A DNA stretch of 8,053 bases from Pseudomonadota bacterium (GTDB lineage Bacteria; Desulfobacterota; Desulfobacteria; Desulfobacterales; Desulfobacteraceae). Below, piece after piece: positions 5,437 to 8,053 of this stretch; within the stretch, counting starts at the first letter, position 1, and each line of letters opens with the position of its first letter. The translations under genes and the position numbers were made by a program. The notes beneath the pieces are model-generated. The model did no database searches. It was not told the DNA's origin and saw only the letters and a list, made by a program, of their open reading frames with translations. The stretch lies in assembly GCA_018816605.1 (NCBI GenBank), contig JAHIVS010000105.1:1-8053 (forward strand). The letters are read 5' to 3'.

Positions 5437-5653
5437 AATTAAACACAACAGAAGAAAATTGGAATATTTAACCAAAGCATGCCGCCGGACAATAAGACCT
5501 TGACTCAAAGGTATAATCCTGGAATTATGAATCGCAGGTGGGCAAGTAAAGAGGATAGGACAATTCTGAGGAGAGTAAATTCATCCCTTGCTTTATTGTC
5601 TCTCAAATTCATTGGCTGCGCCCATAGTAAATAACAACAAGGTTTATGCCATT
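5437..5653. other. AT-rich intergenic leader before the TPR-glycosyltransferase gene
   Basis: These 217 bases contain no convincing ORF, RNA gene, repeat or terminator. They hold a candidate plus-strand promoter at 5500-5528 and a GAGGAGAG stretch at 5568-5575. The latter resembles a Shine-Dalgarno but is 12 bases from the nearest in-frame start (TTG at 5588), and an in-frame TAA sits at 5576-5578, which bounds the downstream reading frame on its left. Confidence 0.5.
5500..5528 (+). promoter_or_regulatory. Candidate sigma70-type promoter of the TPR-glycosyltransferase gene
   Basis: TTGACT (5500-5505, five of six to the -35 consensus) is followed after exactly 17 bases by AATTAT (5523-5528, four of six to the -10 consensus). 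A perfect TATAAT also occurs at 5512-5517 but has no matching -35 at normal spacing; it might serve as an alternative -10. Predicted from consensus only. Confidence 0.35.
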
Positions 5654-7969
5654 ATGACATCGAACACACAGGCGCTCTTGAACAAGGCAAAACACCACCT
5701 GGCCTCAGTGGAACTGATCCAGGCCCGGGACACCCTGTCCTGCATTCTATCAAAAGATCCGGATCATGCAGAATCCCACCGTCTTCTGGGGCTTATTCTC
5801 TTGAAAGAGGGGGATCCAAAATCAGCCTCAGACGTCCTGAAAATAGCCGTAAAAAATGACCCCAAATCATCCTATTTCATTGATTATGCCATGGCACTCC
5901 ATTTGGGCGGTGCCACTGAAGCTGCTATTATGGCGGTCAGGAGGGCAATTGCAATCACGCCGGACAACCTTCTGGCCCATAAAAAACTTGGTGATTTCCT
6001 GGAAAAGGCCGAAAACTGGAATACAGCCCGTCGTGAGAACCTGGAAAAAAGCTATGTCCAGCTGGCCGCAGCCCTTCGAAAACAAAACCGGACAGACACG
6101 GCAACAAGGGTTATAACGGCTGTCCTTGAACGATCTCCGAATTTTTGGCCAGCTGTACATGAATTGATTGTTTGCCAACAGGAACAGGCCCTCGTGGCCG
6201 AGGCTGAAGCCACCTGCCGCACTTTTCTTACCCGCCATCCCAAAAATCCGGAAGCCAATCATGCCATGGGGATAATAATGGAACGATCGGGCGATCTCAA
6301 GGCGGCTGAAGACTTCTTTAATAAAGCCATTGATCTTGTGCCTGATTATGCAGCTGCGCAATTCGCCCTGGCCCAGGTGTTACTGCTGTCAGGACGGTAC
6401 TCTGAAGGCTGGCCAAAATATGATCACTGGCTTTGGAAAAAGCCAGAGTGGGCATCTAAAAAGAGACAATTTGATCCTCCTGAATGGGACGGGTCTTCCC
6501 TTGGAAAACGAACATTATTTCTCCATGTGGATCATGGTCTTGGGGACCTGATCCAGTTTGCACGCTTTATTCTCTTGATTCCCAAGGAGGAGGGGCGCAT
6601 CATTCTGGAATGCCCCCGCCCGCTGATGAAACTCTTTTCCTCTATCAGGGGGGTGGACCAGGTGGTTGCCTTTCCACCCAAAGATCCCCTGCCCGAATTT
6701 GATGTCCAGTATCGGCTCATGGGGCTGGCCACCCTGTTTCGCATCACCCTTGCAACCCTGCCCGTCCAAAGTACGCCTTATCTTGTTGCCGACAAAAAAA
6801 TGGTTTCACAATGGAAACCCATTATTGACAAAGGGAAAGGTGACCTGCGGGTTGGTCTGATATGGGCTGGCAACCCGGAATTTGAAAGCGATGGTCTCAG
6901 ATCCCCCGGGCTGAAATCCTTTCAGCTTTTTATGGATATACCAGGGGTCTGCTTTTTCAGCCTACAAAAAGGGGCTGGCCTGTTGGAATTAGACGCAAGT
7001 TCCAAAGATTTGAGCCTTATAGATTTCTCAGACCGTTTGCAGGATATGTCCCAAACAGCCGCGGCCATGGCAAACATGGATCTGATTATCTCCTCCTGTA
7101 CTGCCCCCCTCCATCTGGCAGGGGCCTTGGGAATACGGGCATGGGCGGTTTTGCCCTTTTCTCCCAGTTGGCGGTGGCTCACGGACCGGGAGGATTCCCC
7201 TTGGTATCCATCCCTTCGTTTGTTCAGACAGGCAAGCCCTGGGGATTGGGAGGCGGTCAGTAGCCAAATTAAACGCCAATTGCAACGGTGGATTCAGATG
7301 GGAGGCAATGGGTCTGATCCCTCAGCGTATATGAACGACTATTGGCCCGGGGCCTTTGAAACCGGCAGTTTATTCATGGCTCGGCAGGTCAGTCTCCCCC
7401 CCACCAAAGGTCTCAGCACAAACCAGCGTTGGGAAAAAGAAACCCCCTGGCTGCTAAAGGTTCTAGAAGATTACTTAAATCCCGATGATACCACCTGGAT
7501 TCTTGATTTTGGCTGCGGCCTGGGCCGAATGGCCAAGGCTTTGATTGACCGTCACCATTGCTGGGTTCTCGGTGTTGACATCAGTCTTTCCATGCGGGCC
7601 CGGGCGGAAATATTTGTGAATTCTCCCCGGTTTATCTCCTGTTCACCCCAGGCCCTGGATCAAATGACCCAACAGGGGTTCCGGGTGGATCATGCCATTT
7701 CAGTCTGGACCCTCCAGCACTGCCCGGCCATGGAAGAAGAGGTAGCCCGTATTCAAGCATCCCTGAAAAAAGGGGGGCGGCTCTATGTGCTCAGCAGCTC
7801 TAAAAACCGTTACCCCACACGGCACGGATGGGTGGATACCCATGAAAACATCAAAAGAATCCTGGACAAACGGTTTAAGCCACTGGAAAAAATTCCCCTG
7901 CCCGACAAAGTATTTCTCGACCGGTCCCCTAAAAACACAATCTCTTTATTGTATGAAAATGATGAATAA
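5654..7969 (+). CDS. TPR - GT9-like glycosyltransferase - SAM methyltransferase fusion protein
   Basis: A 771-residue three-part protein, probably cytoplasmic, with no signal peptide or membrane helix. Residues about 5-260 form a TPR array (for example AHKKLGDFLEKAENWNTA near 108-125 and ANHAMGIIMERSGDLKAAED near 201-220). Residues about 285-545 match the GT9-like domain common in TPR glycosyltransferases: HGLGDLIQFARF (294-305), VGLIWAGNP (400-408), the CTAPLHLAGALG loop (482-493), and DSPWYPSLRLFRQ (514-526) then GDW (530-532). Residues about 595-771 are a class I methyltransferase with motif I ILDFGCGLGRM (616-626), acidic loop GVDIS (640-644), WTLQH (685-689) and KKGGRLYV (705-712). Related proteins usually have an Asp-Thr before the HLAGA helix, where this one has Cys-Thr. 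The ATG at 5654 is preferred to a TTG at 5588, which would add 22 unremarkable residues; its Shine-Dalgarno (AAGG, 11 bases away) is weak. A role in glycan or protein modification is inferred; substrates are unknown. It is divergent from the tail-collar operon. Confidence 0.88.
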   Translation: MTSNTQALLNKAKHHLASVELIQARDTLSCILSKDPDHAESHRLLGLILLKEGDPKSASDVLKIAVKNDPKSSYFIDYAMALHLGGATEAAIMAVRRAIAITPDNLLAHKKLGDFLEKAENWNTARRENLEKSYVQLAAALRKQNRTDTATRVITAVLERSPNFWPAVHELIVCQQEQALVAEAEATCRTFLTRHPKNPEANHAMGIIMERSGDLKAAEDFFNKAIDLVPDYAAAQFALAQVLLLSGRYSEGWPKYDHWLWKKPEWASKKRQFDPPEWDGSSLGKRTLFLHVDHGLGDLIQFARFILLIPKEEGRIILECPRPLMKLFSSIRGVDQVVAFPPKDPLPEFDVQYRLMGLATLFRITLATLPVQSTPYLVADKKMVSQWKPIIDKGKGDLRVGLIWAGNPEFESDGLRSPGLKSFQLFMDIPGVCFFSLQKGAGLLELDASSKDLSLIDFSDRLQDMSQTAAAMANMDLIISSCTAPLHLAGALGIRAWAVLPFSPSWRWLTDREDSPWYPSLRLFRQASPGDWEAVSSQIKRQLQRWIQMGGNGSDPSAYMNDYWPGAFETGSLFMARQVSLPPTKGLSTNQRWEKETPWLLKVLEDYLNPDDTTWILDFGCGLGRMAKALIDRHHCWVLGVDISLSMRARAEIFVNSPRFISCSPQALDQMTQQGFRVDHAISVWTLQHCPAMEEEVARIQASLKKGGRLYVLSSSKNRYPTRHGWVDTHENIKRILDKRFKPLEKIPLPDKVFLDRSPKNTISLLYENDE

Positions 7970-7990
7970 CCGTCCAAAGCAGACCCCCCC

Positions 7991-8053
7991 TTACATCTTG
8001 AAAAAAGTTTTTTTGTCACGGATAGGAATACCCTCCTTGGTCAAGCACCTCCA
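7991..8053 (-). CDS. Possible C-terminal end of a convergent gene
   Basis: A minus-strand frame runs from the right edge to a TAA at 7993-7991, giving 20 residues that end IPIRDKKTFFKM. The composition looks protein-like and the other two minus frames close earlier, but the piece is too short to identify. If real, its stop lies 21 bases from the stop of the fusion gene. It may equally be chance. Confidence 0.3.
   Translation of the reverse strand, partial: WRCLTKEGIPIRDKKTFFKM

Noticed and set aside
5512..5517. Perfect TATAAT as the main -10 element
   Set aside because: No reasonable -35 hexamer lies 16-18 bases upstream; the TTGACT at 5500 is only six bases away and pairs better with AATTAT at 5523.
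5867..6361. Long minus-strand open frame inside the fusion gene
   Set aside because: It is antisense to the well-supported TPR region, with no recognisable motif or ribosome-binding site.
8000..8017. A6-G-T7 inverted repeat as a terminator of the fusion gene
   Set aside because: The stem is only A-T pairs with almost no loop and no GC-rich core, so it would be a poor terminator.

Overview
The window looks like a chromosomal segment of a Gram-negative bacterium of moderate GC content. The gene set (MurJ/FtsB, a membrane-anchored rhodanese followed by a DoxX/MauE-like protein, a TPR-glycosyltransferase-methyltransferase fusion) would fit an anaerobic Desulfobacterota lineage such as the Desulfobacteraceae. 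That placement is an impression from gene style, not a proven assignment. No rRNA, tRNA, CRISPR array, transposase or integrase is visible.

Region 1 (1-2432, plus strand) is a compact run of five genes. It holds the C-terminal half of the lipid II flippase MurJ, an FtsB/DivIC-type division protein, a 139-residue protein with one TPR-like helix pair, a membrane-anchored rhodanese, and a small DoxX/MauE-like membrane protein with a CxC motif. Two junctions are ATGA stop/start overlaps and another is a longer overlap, so the last four genes are probably translationally coupled. Cell-wall and division genes lead into a likely sulfur/thiol redox pair.

Region 2 (2434-5106, minus strand) is a cassette transcribed right to left: a DUF6916-like protein, three tandem paralogues of the 'microcystin-dependent protein' (phage tail collar domain) family, a strong hairpin with a T-tract, and a GNAT acetyltransferase. 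There are no sheath, tube, baseplate, capsid or terminase genes, so this is not a visible prophage. It is a stand-alone tail-collar cassette of unknown function and the best candidate for an undescribed system here. Its last gene ends one base from the end of the convergent DoxX gene.

Region 3 (5107-5653) is a mostly non-coding stretch between the divergently transcribed cassette and the next gene. It carries a full-length Shine-Dalgarno sequence for the DUF6916 gene, a possible 83-residue lysine-rich ORF, and a candidate sigma70-type promoter for the plus-strand gene.

Region 4 (5654-8053) encodes a 771-residue protein joining an N-terminal TPR array, a GT9-like glycosyltransferase domain and a C-terminal class I SAM-dependent methyltransferase. 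It is likely to modify a surface glycan or protein. At the right edge the last 20 codons of a convergent minus-strand gene may be present. A working hypothesis is that the divergent fusion enzyme and the GNAT protein modify the tail-collar proteins or their surface target; the sequence alone does not prove this.
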